A stretch of 64,000 nt of DNA, from assembly GCF_036203305.1 (NCBI RefSeq), contig NZ_CP108132.1, forward strand, positions 196,074 through 260,073, in the 5' to 3' direction. Below, piece after piece: positions 12,072 through 23,356 of the stretch. How positions within the stretch are numbered: position 1 is the first letter of the stretch; each line of letters begins with the position of its first letter. The position numbers and the translations under genes were made by a program. This stretch comes from Streptomyces sp. NBC_00190 (GTDB taxonomy: Bacteria; Actinomycetota; Actinomycetes; Streptomycetales; Streptomycetaceae). The notes under the pieces were generated by a model, which ran no database searches, had not been told where the DNA came from, and was given only the letters and a program-made list of their open reading frames with translations.

Positions 12072-12859
12072 TTATTTCGGGTCGTGGTTGAACTTCGAGG
12101 TCGACCAGCGGTAGCCGAGCACGGCCAGGCCGATGGACCAGGCGACCGCGAGCCACCCGTTGTGGCCGATCTCGGTGCCGAGCAGCAGCCCGCGCAGGGT
12201 CTCGATGACGGGCGTGAACGGCTGGTATTCGGCGATCGGCTGGAACCAGCCCGGCATCCCCTCGATCGGGGTGAACGCGCTGGAGATGAGCGGCAGGAGG
12301 ATCAGCGGCATGGCGCTGTTGCTGGCCGCCTCCGCGTTCGGGCTGGCCATGCCCATCCCGACCGCGATCCAGGTGAGAGCCAGGGCGAAGAGGGCGAGCA
12401 GCCCGAACGCCGCCAGCCACTCCAGGGCCGTGGCGTCCTTGGACCGGAAGCCGATGGCCACGCCGACGGCGCCGACGAGGACCACGCTGGCGAGCGACTG
12501 CAGGACGCTGCCGACGACGTGCCCGATGAGCACGGAGCCGCGGTGGATCGCCATCGTACGGAAGCGGGCGATGATGCCCTCGGACATGTCGGTGGAGACG
12601 GACACCGCGGCTCCGATGACGGTGCTGCCGATGGTCATCAGCAGGATGCCCGGAACGACGTAGGCGATGTACCCGGCGCGGCCGGCGGCGCCTCCGCCGA
12701 TGCCCGCGCTCATGGTGTCGCCGAAGATGTAGACGAAGAGCAGCAGCAGCATCACCGGGGTGAGCAGCAGGTTCAGGGTGAGCGACGGGTAGCGCCGGGC
12801 GTGCAGGAGGTTGCGGCGCAGCATCGTGGACGAGTCGCGCACGGCGAGGGAGAAGGAAC

Positions 12860-12863
<4 letters not shown>
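12072..12863 (-). CDS. ABC-2 type transporter permease (DrrB-like)
   Basis: 263 aa integral membrane protein with about six hydrophobic helices, for example LTLNLLLTPVMLLLLFVYIFG and GWLAVAWSIGLAVLGYRW. The central EGIIARFRTMAIHRGSVLIGHV matches DrrB-type permeases of antibiotic exporters, with the conserved E-G-x-x-x-R-F-R coupling segment. ATG at 12863 overlaps the ATPase stop by 4 bp. Together the two form a daunorubicin-type efflux pump, probably exporting the cluster product and giving self-resistance. Confidence 0.92.
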
Positions 12864-13828
<965 letters not shown>

Positions 13829-13861
13829 GAGGGGTGCTCCTTCTACAGGCTGCGGGCGGTT

Positions 13862-14533
13862 TCAGAGGCTGCGGGCGGTGATGTCGCCGTAGGCGGTGGT
13901 CGCGTGGATGTTCAGGCCGGCGGCGCCGCCGTCGGTGTTGTTCAGTGCGTTGTGGATGCGGCCGTAGGAGGTGCCGGCGTCCAGGGACGCGGAGACTCCG
14001 CGGGCCGCGCCGACCGAGATCTCGCCCGCCTCGGTGCGCAGTTCGACCGTGCCGCGCACGGCCTCGGTGATGCGCAGGTCGCCCTTCTGGGTGCTGATCT
14101 GCGCCGGGCCGCCCAGGCGGCCGACCGTGATGTCACCGGCCTGGAGGGTGAGGCGGGCGCTGTCGGTCTCGTCGAGCTTGACGGTGGCCTGCGCGGCCTC
14201 GAAGGTGACGTCGCCGAGCCGGCCGACGCCCCGCAGTTCCGCGCTGGCCGCCTTCGCCTCGACGCGGGAGCCGGCCGGCAGCTGGACCGTCACCTCGACG
14301 GAACCGGAGTTGCCCAGGATCCGGTTCTTCGCCGCCGGGGCCGCGATCCGCAGGACGCCGTCGGCGTATCCGACCTCGATCTGCTCCGCCGCCGTCACGT
14401 CACGGCCCTTGGAGGCGTCCGCGGGCAGGACCTCGACCGTGGTGTCGGCCCGGTCCGCGGCGATGAACCGGATGCGCCCCGCGGGAATGTCCAGGACGGC
14501 GGCGACCGGGGCGGCGGTGTCGAACTTCAGCAT
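13862..14533 (-). CDS. DUF4097 beta-strand-repeat protein
   Basis: 223 aa, rich in short beta strands, with repeating G-x-L/V-R-I turns such as TQKGDLRITEAVRGTVELRTEAGEISVG. No signal peptide or membrane helix is visible. DUF4097 proteins are often encoded in front of drrAB-type ABC transporter genes in Streptomyces, and this is the first gene of such an operon. The biochemical role is unknown. The promoter region upstream carries CGTTGCAA motifs probably read by the divergent MarR-like regulator. Confidence 0.85.
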   Translation of the reverse strand: MLKFDTAAPVAAVLDIPAGRIRFIAADRADTTVEVLPADASKGRDVTAAEQIEVGYADGVLRIAAPAAKNRILGNSGSVEVTVQLPAGSRVEAKAASAELRGVGRLGDVTFEAAQATVKLDETDSARLTLQAGDITVGRLGGPAQISTQKGDLRITEAVRGTVELRTEAGEISVGAARGVSASLDAGTSYGRIHNALNNTDGGAAGLNIHATTAYGDITARSL

Positions 14534-14576
14534 GGCGTTTTCCTTTGACTCGCTGTTTCCGATGAGGGAAAAGCTA

Positions 14577-14700
14577 CGTTGCGTTCAAAGACTGGGCAAC
14601 ATACTCGTTGCACAGAAATGCCATTACCGCAGGTGAAAGCCAGGAAATCGTTGCAACGGTCTAACGCCTAACGCAACAAACCCCACCCCATTCGTTGCAA
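14577..14700. promoter_or_regulatory. cluster of CGTTGCAA operator-like motifs
   Basis: The divergent promoter region holds CGTTGCG (14577-14583), CGTTGCA (14606-14612), the perfect palindrome CGTTGCAACG (14649-14658), CGCAACA in inverse sense (about 14672-14678) and CGTTGCAA (14693-14700). The spacing suggests binding of the neighbouring regulator to control both itself and the exporter operon. Confidence 0.6.
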
Positions 14701-14755
14701 TGAATTGAAGGTGAACGCTATACTGGAGACACCAAGGACCACGAAGGAGACCGCG

Positions 14756-15505
14756 ATGCCGGGAGGCAGACTCACCCAGCAGGAACGTCAGCAGATCGCG
14801 CTGGGACTGGCCGACGGCCTCGCCTACGCGGAGATCGCCAGACGCCTCGACCGCCCCACCTCGACCATCACGCGCGAGGTGATGCGCAACGGCGGCCCCA
14901 CCGTCTACCGCGCCGACCTCGCCCACCGCGCCACCGAACGCCGCGCCCACCGCCGGCAGGCCGTATCCCGGGAGTCGGAGGCGGCCCCGCAGGCCCACGG
15001 GCGCGACGCCGAGGCCGTGCGCGAGTACGAGGAGGTGTTCACCACCGTCGTCACACAAACGGGCGCGCCCAAGATGATGTCCCGGGTGCTGGCCTGCCTC
15101 TTCACCACCGACTCGGGCAGCCTCACCGCGTCCGAACTCGTCCAGCGCCTCCAGGTCAGCCCGGCGTCCGTCTCCAAAGCGATCACGTTCCTGGAGAGCC
15201 AGGGCCTCATCCGCCGGGAACGCGACGAACGCCGCCGCGAGCGCTACGTCGTCGACGCCGACGTCTGGTACCAGTCGATGCTGGCCAGCGCCCGCGGCAT
15301 CGCCCAACTCGTCGACACCGCACGGCAGGGCGTCGACGTCCTCGGCCCCGGTACCCCGGCCGCCACCCGCCTCGAGAACGTCGCCCGCTTCCTCGACTTC
15401 GTCGCCGAGAGCACCATCCGCGCCGCGGACCAGGCGCGCGACATCCTCCACACGAAACCCGGAACGACCACGGACAGCGCTGCCACGCCAGACCCGGACC
15501 GCTGA
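14756..15505 (+). CDS. GbsR/MarR-type regulator with extra N-terminal HTH
   Basis: 249 aa. Residues 1-50 (TQQERQQIALGLADGLAYAEI, RPTSTITREV) resemble the IS30-type helix-turn-helix. The middle, from about residue 85 to 165, holds a winged helix of GbsR/MarR type (LTASELVQRLQVSPASVSKAI, IRRERDERRRERY). ATG at 14756 is chosen because GAAGGAGA lies 6 nt before it; the TTG at 14705 has no such site. It is divergent from the DUF4097-ABC operon, so it probably represses the exporter and responds to a small molecule, a common arrangement for drug efflux operons. Confidence 0.85.
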   Translation: MPGGRLTQQERQQIALGLADGLAYAEIARRLDRPTSTITREVMRNGGPTVYRADLAHRATERRAHRRQAVSRESEAAPQAHGRDAEAVREYEEVFTTVVTQTGAPKMMSRVLACLFTTDSGSLTASELVQRLQVSPASVSKAITFLESQGLIRRERDERRRERYVVDADVWYQSMLASARGIAQLVDTARQGVDVLGPGTPAATRLENVARFLDFVAESTIRAADQARDILHTKPGTTTDSAATPDPDR

Positions 15506-15532
15506 CAGACAGACGGACAGACAGCCGCCCGC

Positions 15533-15554
15533 CTAAGCGGCCGAGGCCGCTTAG
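15533..15554. terminator. bidirectional hairpin between convergent genes
   Basis: A 10-bp perfect stem (CTAAGCGGCC paired with GGCCGCTTAG) lies between the ends of the MarR-like gene and the flavin oxidoreductase gene, and includes the stop codon of the latter. A run of ACAGACAGACGG repeats precedes it. There is no T-tract, as is usual in Streptomyces. Confidence 0.65.
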
Positions 15555-16834
15555 ACCTTCGCGGCAGCGGGGCGGACGGTGAACAGGTCGGTCCGGACCC
15601 CGAGCGGATCGGTGCCGTGGGCGACCCTGCGGGCGATCCGGGCGCCGACCGGGGTGCGGCCGACGGCCGCGGCCGCCCAGGTGCGCGCGAAGTCCGCGAG
15701 CGGGCCGCCGCCCGCGCCGAACACCGCGCCGGTCTGGACCCGCTGCATCCGGTGCACCGCCTGCGCGACGGGCGAGCGCCGCCGCTGGTAGGGGGCGAGC
15801 CGCTCCCGGGAGACCTGGCCCGCGTTCAGCGCGTCGACCAGGACGGGATGCAGGGCGGCGGCGTCCTGAAGGGCCAGGTTGACGCCCTGGGCGCCGACGG
15901 GCCCGTGCGTGTGCGCGGCGTCCCCGAGCAGGACGAGGCCGTCGCGGGCCCAGTCCTCGGCGTGCGAGGCGAACACGTCGAGCAGGGTCAGCTGGGCCGG
16001 CGAGGACAGCTGTTCGTGCAGCAGATCGGCGAACTGCGGGAGCGTCCGGGTCAGTTCCCGGCGTACGTCGGTCATGCCCCGCGCGACGACGTCCCGCCAG
16101 CTGCCGTGCGGCAGGGTCCAGCCCACCCGCAGCCGGTCGGGATGGGACTCGTGGACGAGCACGACGCTGCCGCCGGCCCGGTGCACCCTGACCCTGCCCG
16201 TCGTGCGCCCGGGCGCGTGCAGCGAGAACCACACCGTGTCCTGGGCGAAGGCCTCCGAGCGCCCGGCGGCGATACCGGCGAGCGCGCGGGTCTTGGAGTA
16301 CCGCCCGTCTGCGCCGACGACCACGCGGGCGCGGACCTCGGTGGGAGCGTGGTCGGGTCCGCGCGTGACCACTCCGGTGACCGGGGCGCCGGGGCGCTTC
16401 TCGACGAGCGACGCGAGCCGGTGGCCCTCCAGGTACGTGAACCCGGGCAGCGCACGGCAGGCATCGAGGAGTTCGCCGAGCAGGAAGGGCTGCGGCAGGG
16501 CCAGCAGGTGGTCGTACGGGGCGGGCAGGCGCCGGTAGTCGATGTCGAGCAGCAGCCGCCGCTCGCCCTGGACGACCTGGAACCCGTCCAGGACGCGCGA
16601 GCCGCGGCGCCGGGCCGGTGCCAGCACCCCGAGGTCGTCGAGGACGCGCTGCCCTCCGGGCTGCAGGATCTCGCCGTGGAAGTCCCGGCGGAAGGCGGTG
16701 GCCCGCTCGACCAGCGTGGTGCGCACCCCCGAGCGCAGCAGCATGAGGGTCAGGGCGAGGCCCGCCGGGCCCGCGCCGACGACGCACACGTCGCTCTCCC
16801 GTACCTCCGTTCCGCGCATGGCCCGCACGTCCAT
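15551..16834 (-). CDS. FAD-dependent monooxygenase (UbiH/PHBH fold)
   Basis: 427 aa. An N-terminal dinucleotide fold (VCVVGAGPAGLALTLMLLRSG), a middle DG motif (VVVGADGRYSKTR) and the second FAD motif (GLVLLGDAAHTHGPVGAQGVNLALQDA) define a group A flavin hydroxylase. There is no C-terminal thioredoxin-like domain. It starts 2 bp after the ACP stop, so it is translated with the minimal PKS. The likely task is hydroxylation or quinone formation on the polyketide. The hairpin at 15533 closes the operon. Confidence 0.88.
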   Translation of the reverse strand: MDVRAMRGTEVRESDVCVVGAGPAGLALTLMLLRSGVRTTLVERATAFRRDFHGEILQPGGQRVLDDLGVLAPARRRGSRVLDGFQVVQGERRLLLDIDYRRLPAPYDHLLALPQPFLLGELLDACRALPGFTYLEGHRLASLVEKRPGAPVTGVVTRGPDHAPTEVRARVVVGADGRYSKTRALAGIAAGRSEAFAQDTVWFSLHAPGRTTGRVRVHRAGGSVVLVHESHPDRLRVGWTLPHGSWRDVVARGMTDVRRELTRTLPQFADLLHEQLSSPAQLTLLDVFASHAEDWARDGLVLLGDAAHTHGPVGAQGVNLALQDAAALHPVLVDALNAGQVSRERLAPYQRRRSPVAQAVHRMQRVQTGAVFGAGGGPLADFARTWAAAAVGRTPVGARIARRVAHGTDPLGVRTDLFTVRPAAAKV

Positions 16835-16835
16835 G

Positions 16836-17108
16836 TCAGACCGCGGCCCGGGAGGCGGACAGCGCCCGGTTGACCATGTCGAGGTAGCGGCGCGGGGTGT
16901 AGGCCTCGTCGAGCTCCTCCTCGTCGAGCATGACCGCGTAATCGCGCTCGACCCGGCCGGTGATCTCCAGCAGGGCCAGCGAGTCGTAGCCGAGGTCCCC
17001 GAAATCGCAGTCCAGGATGTCGCCGTCGAGGTCGGTCCCCTCGGCCTGGCCCGCGCACTCGCGCACCAGCCTGACCAGGTCCGCCAGTTCGATCTGCTCC
17101 TGTCCCAT
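16836..17108 (-). CDS. type II PKS acyl carrier protein
   Basis: 90 aa acidic four-helix carrier with DLGYDSLALLE, where Ser43 is the phosphopantetheine site. It shuttles the growing chain to the KS/CLF pair. It follows the CLF gene by about 30 bp and precedes the flavin monooxygenase, giving the classical KS-CLF-ACP order. ATG at 17108 is followed by GQEQIELADLVRL, the usual helix I of such ACPs. Confidence 0.96.
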   Translation of the reverse strand: MGQEQIELADLVRLVRECAGQAEGTDLDGDILDCDFGDLGYDSLALLEITGRVERDYAVMLDEEELDEAYTPRRYLDMVNRALSASRAAV

Positions 17109-17138
17109 GGACGTCTCTCCTCTGTGTCGGTGGTGGTG

Positions 17139-18401
17139 TCAGGCGGCCCGGACGACGGCCGCAGCGTTGAAGCCGCCCCGGCCCCGCGCGAGTACCAGGA
17201 CGGTGCGCAGCGCCACGCCCGTGCGCGGGGCGGTGGTGACCAGGTCCACGGGGCAGTCGGCGGCGGGCCGCTCGGTGCCGGTGGTCGGCGGGATCACCTG
17301 GTCGCGCAGGGCGAGCAGGGCTGCCGCCAGGTCGAGTGCGGCGCCGCCCGCGGACAGCCGCCCGGCCATGCTCTTGGGCGCGGTCACCGGCACCCCGTAC
17401 GGTCCGAACACGGAGGCGATGGCCTCGGCCTCGGCCCGGTCGGCTGCCCGCTCCCCGGCGGCGTCGGCGAACACGAGGTCGACGTCGGCCGGTTCCAGCC
17501 CGGCGTCGGCGAGCGCCAGGCGCGCGGCGTCGGCCAGCCGCGGCCGCTCCGGCGAGGCGTCGAAGGTGGCCGCGTGCCCGGCCAGGCTCCCGTACACGTG
17601 GGCCCCGCGGCGCTCCGCGCTCCGCGCGTCCTCCAGGACGAGCAGGGCCCCGCCCTCCCCCACCACATGGCCCGAGGCGTCCTCGGCGAACGGCAGGTAG
17701 GCCCTGGCCGGGTCGTCGACGGTGGTCATGGAGCCGCCGGCGAGGTGCGCGGCCCAGCCCCAGGGACACAGGGCCGAGTCGAGGCCGCCGGTCACCACGA
17801 GCTGTGCGCCCTTGCGGAGCTGGCGGCGGGCGTGCGCCACCGCGTCGAGACCGCCGGCCTGTTCGGAGACGACGACGCCCGAGGCGCCGCGCAGCCCGTG
17901 CTTGATGGAGATCTGGCCGCTGTTGACGGCGTAGAACCAGGCGAAGGACTGGTACGCGCTGACGTGCTGCGGGCCCTGGCTCCACAGGGCCTGCAGTTCG
18001 CGGTGGCCGAACTCGAATCCGCCGGAGGAGTTCGCGGTGACCACGCCCGCCCCGTAGGCGGGCAGTTCCCGGGCGTCGGCGCCCGCGTCGTCGAGGGCCT
18101 CCTGGGCGGCGGCCAGCGACAGCCGGGTCACCCGGTCGGTCTGCGGCAGCAGGCGGCTGGAGACGTGGTCCTCGTCGACGAAGCCGGGCACCTCACCGGC
18201 CAGCCCGGCCGGGTAGGGGGAGGCGTCGAAGCGGGTGACGGGCCCGATGCCGCTCTCGCCGCGGAGCACGGCGGCCCACCAGGTCTCGGTGCCGAGCCCG
18301 CCCGGGGCCGCCACCCCGATCCCGGTGAAGACGGCGGTGGTCACGGGGGCCGCGGCGGTGTCGGTGTCTGCGGGGGATGCGGGGGCTGCGACGGCGTTCA
18401 T
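17139..18401 (-). CDS. chain-length factor (ketosynthase beta)
   Basis: 420 aa. KS-like, but the active-site Cys is Gln in [15 protein letters not shown], the hallmark of CLFs, which pair with KS-alpha and set chain length. About 25 extra N-terminal residues rich in Ala and Pro precede the core [22 protein letters not shown] at 18401 overlaps the KS-alpha stop by 4 bp, ensuring equal production of the two subunits. The product chain length cannot be read from the sequence alone. Confidence 0.96.
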   Translation of the reverse strand: MNAVAAPASPADTDTAAAPVTTAVFTGIGVAAPGGLGTETWWAAVLRGESGIGPVTRFDASPYPAGLAGEVPGFVDEDHVSSRLLPQTDRVTRLSLAAAQEALDDAGADARELPAYGAGVVTANSSGGFEFGHRELQALWSQGPQHVSAYQSFAWFYAVNSGQISIKHGLRGASGVVVSEQAGGLDAVAHARRQLRKGAQLVVTGGLDSALCPWGWAAHLAGGSMTTVDDPARAYLPFAEDASGHVVGEGGALLVLEDARSAERRGAHVYGSLAGHAATFDASPERPRLADAARLALADAGLEPADVDLVFADAAGERAADRAEAEAIASVFGPYGVPVTAPKSMAGRLSAGGAALDLAAALLALRDQVIPPTTGTERPAADCPVDLVTTAPRTGVALRTVLVLARGRGGFNAAAVVRAA

Positions 18402-19666
18402 GCGGCTGCTGCCTTCAGGCTCGGACGGGTGAGGATCATGGCGCTCTGGAAGCCGCCGAAACCGCTGCCGACCGTCAGGGCGGTGTCCGTGCGCTGTTCG
18501 CGGGCGGTGAGCGGGGTGTAGTCGAGGTCGCAGGCCGGGTCGGGCTCGTGCAGGTTGGCGGTCGGCGGCACCACGCCGTGCTCGATGGTGAGCGCGCAGG
18601 CCGCCACCTCCAGGGCGCCGACGGCGCCGAGGGAGTGGCCGATCATCGACTTGATCGAGCTGACGGGCACCTCGTGGGCGCGGGCACCCAGGCTCTTCTT
18701 GAACGCCTCGGTCTCGTGCCGGTCGTTCTGCTTGGTGCCGGAGCCGTGCGCGTTGATGTAGTCGACCGCGCCGGGGTCCAGCCGCGCCTCGTCGAGCGCG
18801 GCGCGGATGGCCTCGGCCATCTCCGCTCCGTCGGCCCGCAGCCCCGTCATGTGGTAGGCGTTGCTGCGCGAGGCGAAGCCGGAGATCTCGGCGTAGACGT
18901 GCGCGCCGCGCCGCCGGGCGTGCTCGAACTCCTCGATGACCAGGACGGCCGCGCCCTCGCCGAGTACGAACCCGTTGCGGGTGCGGTCGAAGGGGCGCGA
19001 GGCACTGGCCGGATCGTCGTTGCGCGGGGTGGTCGCCTTGATCGCGTCGAAGCAGGCCAGGCTGATGGGCGAGATCGGCGCCTCGCCGGCGCCCGTGACC
19101 ATGGCGTCGGCGCTGCCCTCGCGGACCAGGTCGACGGCGTGCCCGATCGCGTCCAGACCGGAGGTGCAGCCGGTGGACACCAGGGAGACGGGCCCCTGGG
19201 CCCCGGCGGTGCGGGCGACCTCGGCCGCCATCGAGGACGGCACGAAGTAGTCGTACAGGTGCCGGGCGGCCCGGCCGTGGTCGACCAGCCACCGTCCGCC
19301 CCGGTCGCTGATGACGGCGTACTCGCGCTCCAGGGCGGTGGTGCAGCCGAGCGCGCTGCCCAGGGTGACCCCGCACCGGGCGGGGTCGAAGGATCCCGCC
19401 AGCCCGCTGTCGGCCAGCGCCTCGCGGGCGCTGACGACGGCGAACTGAGCGGCGCGGTCCAGGCGTTCGGCTTCGGCGGGGCCCAGCCCGTGCTCCAGCG
19501 GGTCGAAGTCCGCCTCGGCGGCGACCCGGGAGCGGTACGGCGCGGGGTCGAGGAGCGTGATGGCACGGGTGGCGGTCCGCCCGGAGGTCAGCAGGGACCA
19601 GAACTCCTTGGTCCCGGGCTTCCCCGGGGCGACGACCCCGATGCCGGTGATGACCACACGTCTCAT
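18398..19666 (-). CDS. type II PKS ketosynthase alpha
   Basis: 422 aa. It condenses malonyl-ACP units. All four catalytic positions are present: Cys167 in [10 protein letters not shown], His in NAHGSGT, Lys in [13 protein letters not shown] and His in the same motif. The start [15 protein letters not shown] at ATG 19666 has AAGG upstream. It is followed directly by CLF and ACP. Its closest visible relative in the window is the third KS at 25539-26807, which shares the N-terminal third almost word for word but lacks the Lys and second His. Confidence 0.97.
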   Translation of the reverse strand: MRRVVITGIGVVAPGKPGTKEFWSLLTSGRTATRAITLLDPAPYRSRVAAEADFDPLEHGLGPAEAERLDRAAQFAVVSAREALADSGLAGSFDPARCGVTLGSALGCTTALEREYAVISDRGGRWLVDHGRAARHLYDYFVPSSMAAEVARTAGAQGPVSLVSTGCTSGLDAIGHAVDLVREGSADAMVTGAGEAPISPISLACFDAIKATTPRNDDPASASRPFDRTRNGFVLGEGAAVLVIEEFEHARRRGAHVYAEISGFASRSNAYHMTGLRADGAEMAEAIRAALDEARLDPGAVDYINAHGSGTKQNDRHETEAFKKSLGARAHEVPVSSIKSMIGHSLGAVGALEVAACALTIEHGVVPPTANLHEPDPACDLDYTPLTAREQRTDTALTVGSGFGGFQSAMILTRPSLKAAAA

Positions 19667-19797
19667 CGCCTTGCCCCCACGAGTAGTTTCCGCTGACGCT
19701 CCTCCCGAGCCTCGACGACCGCGCTGGAGGGCTGCTGGAGCCGCCGCCCCGGCCCGATCCGTGTCCCGATGCGTGTCCCGGTCCGTGGGCCGGACCG

Positions 19798-20769
19798 TCA
19801 GCGCGGCGGCGCGGCGAGGCTCTCCGCGTGCCGCTTGGCGTACGTGAGCGTGGCGGTGCTGTTGCGCCCCAGCGCCGTACGGATGTAGTCGCGGGCCGAG
19901 CGCAGGTCGGCGCCCTCCCCCAGCACGCGGGTGATGGCCTCCTCGCGCACCACCACCCGGTGCTGCGAGATGGCGGTGGTCCCGTGCTCGTCCCCGGTCA
20001 CCGTCCAGGAGCCGGTGTGGGCCTCCATCAGGGCCGGGGTGCGCGTCTGCTTGTAGACGATGCGGCCGGACCCGGGGAAGCAGACCCGCACCGATTCGGT
20101 GGTGTGCGCGGACCCGTCCGCCGTCAGGGTGTCCATCGACATCACCTGCACCGCCCCCCGCTCGGTCACGTCGAGCCGCGAGACGTGCGGCAGCAGCCGC
20201 GGCCAGTCGCCGACCCGTTCCAGGAAGGCGTAGACCGCCTCCGGGGGCGCGGCGATGTGCACGGTGTCCTCGAAGGACATCACCAGGGCGTCCAGCTGCC
20301 CCCAGCGTTCCCCGAGCCGGGCGAGGTTGCCCAGTTCGGCCCGGCTGTTGGTGTCGGTGGCCCGGTTCACCCACTCCACGTCCTCGGCCCGGTCGCCGGC
20401 CACCGAGAACTCGTGCAGCAGGGTCAGCTTCGAGCGCGCGGCGCCCAGCGGCTCCACGATCCAGGTGCCGGCCATCGCCGACAGCGGGGCCGCGGGTATC
20501 TCCTGGCGGAACTCGATCCGCCGGGCGGCCGCGTCCAGTCGGCGGCGCGAGGTCCAGGACTTCGCCTCGCCGTTGGCCGTGGCCCACACCGCCAGGTGCT
20601 CGTGCACGCCGTCGAAGGCGAGCCGCTCCACGTGGACGTTGGGCGGGAAGTACAGCGGCCACTTCGCCGCGTCCGCGATCAGCCCGTAGACCACGCCCGC
20701 GGGGGCGGCGACCTCGGTCGTGTGGACCGTGCGGTGGACGCGCCCGGTCTCCGGTGCCAGGGACGTCAT
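19798..20769 (-). CDS. didomain aromatase/cyclase (ActVII-like), copy 2
   Basis: 323 aa with two cyclase halves ([54 protein letters not shown]). It shares the [10 protein letters not shown] linker and the C-terminal ALGRNS tail with copy 1 at 10913-11869, so the two arose by duplication. Placed between the ketoreductase (1-bp overlap of stop and start) and KS-alpha, it is the more canonical candidate for first-ring aromatisation. Both copies look intact. Whether one acts on a different ring is unknown. Confidence 0.92.
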   Translation of the reverse strand: MTSLAPETGRVHRTVHTTEVAAPAGVVYGLIADAAKWPLYFPPNVHVERLAFDGVHEHLAVWATANGEAKSWTSRRRLDAAARRIEFRQEIPAAPLSAMAGTWIVEPLGAARSKLTLLHEFSVAGDRAEDVEWVNRATDTNSRAELGNLARLGERWGQLDALVMSFEDTVHIAAPPEAVYAFLERVGDWPRLLPHVSRLDVTERGAVQVMSMDTLTADGSAHTTESVRVCFPGSGRIVYKQTRTPALMEAHTGSWTVTGDEHGTTAISQHRVVVREEAITRVLGEGADLRSARDYIRTALGRNSTATLTYAKRHAESLAAPPR

Positions 20770-21572
20770 CAGAAGTTCCCCAGACCGCCGCAGACGTTCA
20801 GCGCCTGGGCCGTGATCGAGGCCGCGAACGGCGTGGTCAGGTAGCCGACGAGACCGGCGACCTCCTCCGGGGTCGAGTAGCGGCCCAGCGGGATCTTCGC
20901 CTCGAACTCCTCCCGCACCTCGTCCACGGACTTGTCCCACACGTTGGCGTACGCGGCGCGCACCCGGGCGGCCATCGGCGTCTCGACGTACCCCGGGCAG
21001 ACCGCGTTGACGGTGGTCCCGGTCGTCGCGAGCTCCTTGCCGAGCGACTTGGTGAAGCCGACGACGGCGTGCTTGGAGGCCGTGTACGGCGCGGCGAGCA
21101 CCACGCCCTGCTTGCCCGCGGTGGAGGCGATGTTGATGATGCGGCCGTACGGGCCCTCGCCGATCCCGCCGTTGCGGAGCACCTCGCGGGTCACCAGGAA
21201 CACGCTGTTGAGGTTGGTGTCGATGACCTCGTGCCACAGCTCGTCGGAGAGTTCGGCGGTCCGGCCGCCGCCGCTGCGCCCGGCGTTGTTGACCAGGATG
21301 CCGATGGGGCCGAAGGTCTCGACGGCCGCCGCGACGAGCGCGACGACGTCCTCCTTGTTCCGCACGTCGGCCGCCTTGCCCTCGACCTCCAGGCCCTCTT
21401 CCCGCAGGTCCTCGACGGCCTGCTTGACGGCCGTCTCGGTGCGGGCGCAGATGAACACCTTGTGGCCGCGCCGGCCCAGGTCCCGGGCCACGGCCAGGCC
21501 GATCCCGCTGGTCGCGCCCGTGACCAGTGCCACGGAAGTGGCGGGCACCGTCTGTTCAGTCGTCGCCGTCAT
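20769..21572 (-). CDS. polyketide ketoreductase (SDR family, ActIII-like)
   Basis: 267 aa classical short-chain dehydrogenase: cofactor motif [17 protein letters not shown], the catalytic Ser in [10 protein letters not shown], and YTASK with catalytic Tyr and Lys. In type II pathways such enzymes reduce the C-9 carbonyl of the nascent chain and steer the first cyclisation. ATG at 21572 overlaps the upstream monooxygenase stop by 4 bp. Presence of this gene indicates a reduced polyketide, which fits two didomain aromatases. Confidence 0.94.
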   Translation of the reverse strand: MTATTEQTVPATSVALVTGATSGIGLAVARDLGRRGHKVFICARTETAVKQAVEDLREEGLEVEGKAADVRNKEDVVALVAAAVETFGPIGILVNNAGRSGGGRTAELSDELWHEVIDTNLNSVFLVTREVLRNGGIGEGPYGRIINIASTAGKQGVVLAAPYTASKHAVVGFTKSLGKELATTGTTVNAVCPGYVETPMAARVRAAYANVWDKSVDEVREEFEAKIPLGRYSTPEEVAGLVGYLTTPFAASITAQALNVCGGLGNF

Positions 21573-23284
21573 CGTCGTCCCTCCAGGACTCGGGTGGTTG
21601 CCTCGACCGTGTCGGCAGGCGCTGGGGAGCCGACGGAGGAGCGCTGGAGAAGCACCGGGCCGAGCACGGACAGGGCCCGCTCCAGCCGTCGCCCGGTCAG
21701 CTCGGGGCCGCTCGCGGCCAGATAGCCGTCGGGGCGGATGAGCACCCAGCCGCCGGAGGCGAGGCCCAGCGCGTCGCGCAGCAGTCCGTCCGGGTCGGGC
21801 AGCGGCGCCGGCGCGGTGCCCGGGCGGGCGCCGACGGCCCGGACCGAGAGCCAGTCCCCGGCCACGCCGGCGGCGGCCTCGGCGGCCAGGCTCGCCTCGT
21901 CGCCGTCGGGCGCGTACAGCAGCGTCCAGCGGGGGTCGCGCAGTTCGGCGTGGAGCGCCGTCGCGGCAGGGCCCGCGGGCAGGCCGGCCGCGATCGCGGC
22001 GGCGCGCGAACCGGCCGGCTGCCGCAGCCCACCGTCCGTGCTGGTCAGCGGGGAGTCGGGGTAGCCCAGCAGCAGCCCGGACATGCCGCCGAGCACCTTG
22101 CGCTGGATGGCGCGGCGCAGCGGCGGGGCGCCCCGCACGACGGAGAAGACGGCCGGGAGCATCACCCCGGCCAGCGCGTTCTTGAACTGCACCAGGAAGG
22201 TGGCCTGCCGGGTGGAGCCGAGCAGCTTGCGGCCGACGGGCACCCGCTCCTGCCCGTACGTGGCGAGCAGCGGCCGCCCCGCCTGGCCGCGGGCGACCAT
22301 GGCGAGCTTCCAGGCGAGGTTGTACGCCTCCTGGATGCCGGTGTTCATGCCCTGGCCGGAGGCCGGGCTGTGCACGTGCGCCGCGTCGCCCGCCACGAAG
22401 ACCCGGCCCTGGTGCATGGCGGGCACCATGCGCTGCTGGAAGGTGAAGACGGAGCTCCACTCGGGTTCGCCGACCAGCACCTCGCGGCCGAGTCCCGCGC
22501 TGAGCCGCTGCGAGAAGCGGGCGGCGCTCTCGCGCGCCTGGGCGGGGCTCGCGATGCCGGGGCCCGCGACGGGGGCGGTGTCGAGCAGCCGCCAGTGGCC
22601 CTCGCGCTGGTAGGGAACCATCATCAGGGCCTGACCGCCGGTGTGCACCCAGTAGATGGTGTCGGGCGGCAGGTCCATGGCCACCTGGGCGTCGGCCAGC
22701 TCCCAGGTCTCGCTGGACTCGCCGATCAGCGGCAGCCCGAGCTCCTTGCGCACGGTGCTGTGGCCGCCGTCGCAGCCGACCAGCCAGGCCGCCCGGTACT
22801 CCTCCGCGCGGCCGTCGCCGTGCTCCAGGCGGGCCCGTACGCCGCCCGGGTCCTGGCTGAAGCCGGTCAGCCGCACGTCCCATTCGACCGTGACGCCGAG
22901 CCGGCCGCAAGCCTCGCGCAGCAGTTCCTCGGTGCGGGTCTGCTCGATGACGACGGTGAAGGGGAAGCGGGTGGGCATCGAGGAGTAGTCGGCCTCCAGC
23001 CGCACCAGGCGCCGCCCGCCGGCGTACATCGTGAAGGCCTTGTTGTGCCGCCCGCTCGCGAGGACCGGTTCGGCCACTCCCATCTGGTCGAAGGTCTCGA
23101 GGGTCCGCGGGTGGACGGCGACCGCGCGGCTGGTGCGGGCGGGTCCGGGCGCCGCGTCGACGAGGCGTACGCGCACTCCGCGGCGGGCCAGTTCGTGGGC
23201 GGCGGTCAGGCCGACGGGGCCCGCGCCCACGACGAGCACCGAGGCCGGGTCCGGCACCGGCTGCCGTCCGACGAAGGTCACCAT
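21569..23284 (-). CDS. FAD-dependent aromatic hydroxylase with C-terminal thioredoxin-like domain
   Basis: 571 aa, the size of PHBH-fold polyketide hydroxylases. Motifs are VLVVGAGPVGLTAAHELARRG (ADP binding), VGCDGGHSTVRKELG (DG motif) and VFVAGDAAHVHSPASGQGMNTGIQEAYNLAWKLA (flavin and substrate binding). A C-terminal domain from about residue 400 (SGLLLGYPDSPL, then LLRDALGLASGGWVLIRPDGY) is the degenerate thioredoxin-like domain of this group. It starts the KR-ARO-KS-CLF-ACP-FMO run. Hydroxylation or ring-opening chemistry on the aromatic core is likely. Confidence 0.92.
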   Translation of the reverse strand: MVTFVGRQPVPDPASVLVVGAGPVGLTAAHELARRGVRVRLVDAAPGPARTSRAVAVHPRTLETFDQMGVAEPVLASGRHNKAFTMYAGGRRLVRLEADYSSMPTRFPFTVVIEQTRTEELLREACGRLGVTVEWDVRLTGFSQDPGGVRARLEHGDGRAEEYRAAWLVGCDGGHSTVRKELGLPLIGESSETWELADAQVAMDLPPDTIYWVHTGGQALMMVPYQREGHWRLLDTAPVAGPGIASPAQARESAARFSQRLSAGLGREVLVGEPEWSSVFTFQQRMVPAMHQGRVFVAGDAAHVHSPASGQGMNTGIQEAYNLAWKLAMVARGQAGRPLLATYGQERVPVGRKLLGSTRQATFLVQFKNALAGVMLPAVFSVVRGAPPLRRAIQRKVLGGMSGLLLGYPDSPLTSTDGGLRQPAGSRAAAIAAGLPAGPAATALHAELRDPRWTLLYAPDGDEASLAAEAAAGVAGDWLSVRAVGARPGTAPAPLPDPDGLLRDALGLASGGWVLIRPDGYLAASGPELTGRRLERALSVLGPVLLQRSSVGSPAPADTVEATTRVLEGRR

Positions 23285-23356
23285 GGTGGTCGCTCTCTTC
23301 CGGGGGTCGAGGGGCGGAAAGGCCGGGGCAGGTGTCGGGGTGCAGATGTCCGGGCG

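Noticed and set aside
14624..15451. 275-codon minus-strand frame opposite the MarR-like gene
   Set aside because: No family features and no ribosome site; antisense shadow.
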